Positions 11,572 through 11,702 of a stretch of DNA of 11,702 nt are shown here, in pieces (positions within the stretch are counted from its first letter, which is position 1; every line of letters begins with the position of its first letter). The stretch spans positions 1 to 11,702 of the forward strand of contig JACQTM010000170.1 of the NCBI GenBank assembly GCA_016210825.1, in the 5' to 3' direction. Source of the DNA: Hyphomicrobiales bacterium (GTDB taxonomy: Bacteria; Pseudomonadota; Alphaproteobacteria; Rhizobiales; Xanthobacteraceae). The notes beneath the pieces are model-generated. The model saw only the letters and a program-made list of their open reading frames with translations, made no database searches and was not told where the DNA came from. Position numbers and translations under genes: made by a program.

Positions 11572-11702
11572 ATGCCGGGTTCGATTGCAGCACCACATAC
11601 CCCCGCCGACGATGCCCCGCATCTTCTCGTCGTCGATGACGACCGGCGTATCCGCGACCTGCTCTCGCGCTTTCTTACCAGTGAAGGCTATCGCGTCACC
11701 AC
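11572..11702 (+). CDS. response regulator, receiver domain (3' truncated by window)
   Basis: Only the first 43 residues are inside the window. After a short Pro/Ala/Asp-rich leader comes HLLVVDDDRRIRDLLSRFL, the first strand and helix of a CheY-type receiver. The acidic DDD at residues 22-24 forms part of the Mg-binding pocket; the phosphorylated Asp would lie beyond the window end. ATG 11572 follows GAAGG (11557-11561) at ten bases, a fair ribosome site, and is 13 bases after the MarR stop, so the genes are almost certainly one operon. By context it is probably an OmpR-type regulator like PetR, but the output domain is not visible. Confidence 0.88.
   Translation, partial: MPGSIAAPHTPADDAPHLLVVDDDRRIRDLLSRFLTSEGYRVT

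Overview
The window is GC-rich chromosomal DNA from an alphaproteobacterium. The best guess is the order Hyphomicrobiales (Rhizobiales), in the Bradyrhizobium/Rhodopseudomonas/Xanthobacteraceae neighbourhood. Three things point there: the order uvrC-pgsA-moaD-moaE, an Omp25/31-like surface barrel, and a MarR regulator followed directly by a response regulator next to a branched-chain aminotransferase. A tandem-palindrome intergenic repeat common in these genomes at 9770-9850 agrees. Almost everything is ordinary core or semi-core chromosome. I see no phage, plasmid, transposase, CRISPR array, tRNA or rRNA, and no clear new multi-gene system.

Left part (1-2900): a secreted RNase T2 (175-867), a small membrane protein of unknown function (1026-1565), a convergent hairpin, a small exported-looking protein on the minus strand (1635-1865), and RlmJ, a 23S rRNA adenine methyltransferase (2052-2900).

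Middle (2900-5183): a cold-shock domain protein with a structured leader and a strong terminator (3117-3408), a YibF-like glutathione S-transferase (3427-4035), a bidirectional terminator, a minus-strand outer-membrane beta-barrel (4109-4723), and a 460-base gene-poor stretch.

Right part (5184-9732): a same-strand series of uvrC (nucleotide excision repair), pgsA (phosphatidylglycerophosphate synthase), moaD and moaE (the two subunits of molybdopterin synthase), then a secreted beta-propeller of the virginiamycin-B-lyase family. moaD and moaE are clearly coupled; the propeller has its own strong ribosome binding site. After the repeat element comes minus-strand ilvE (9881-10771). Divergent from it is a MarR/PetP-like regulator (11013-11558), followed 13 bases later by a response regulator cut off by the window end (11572 onward).

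The items most worth a second look are two adjacent 21-bp palindromes at the marR promoter and start codon, the leader of the cold-shock gene (Shine-Dalgarno displayed in a hairpin loop, plus an upstream anti-Shine-Dalgarno-like CCTCCTTA), and the small unannotatable proteins. All function calls come from motif reading alone; no database search was possible.
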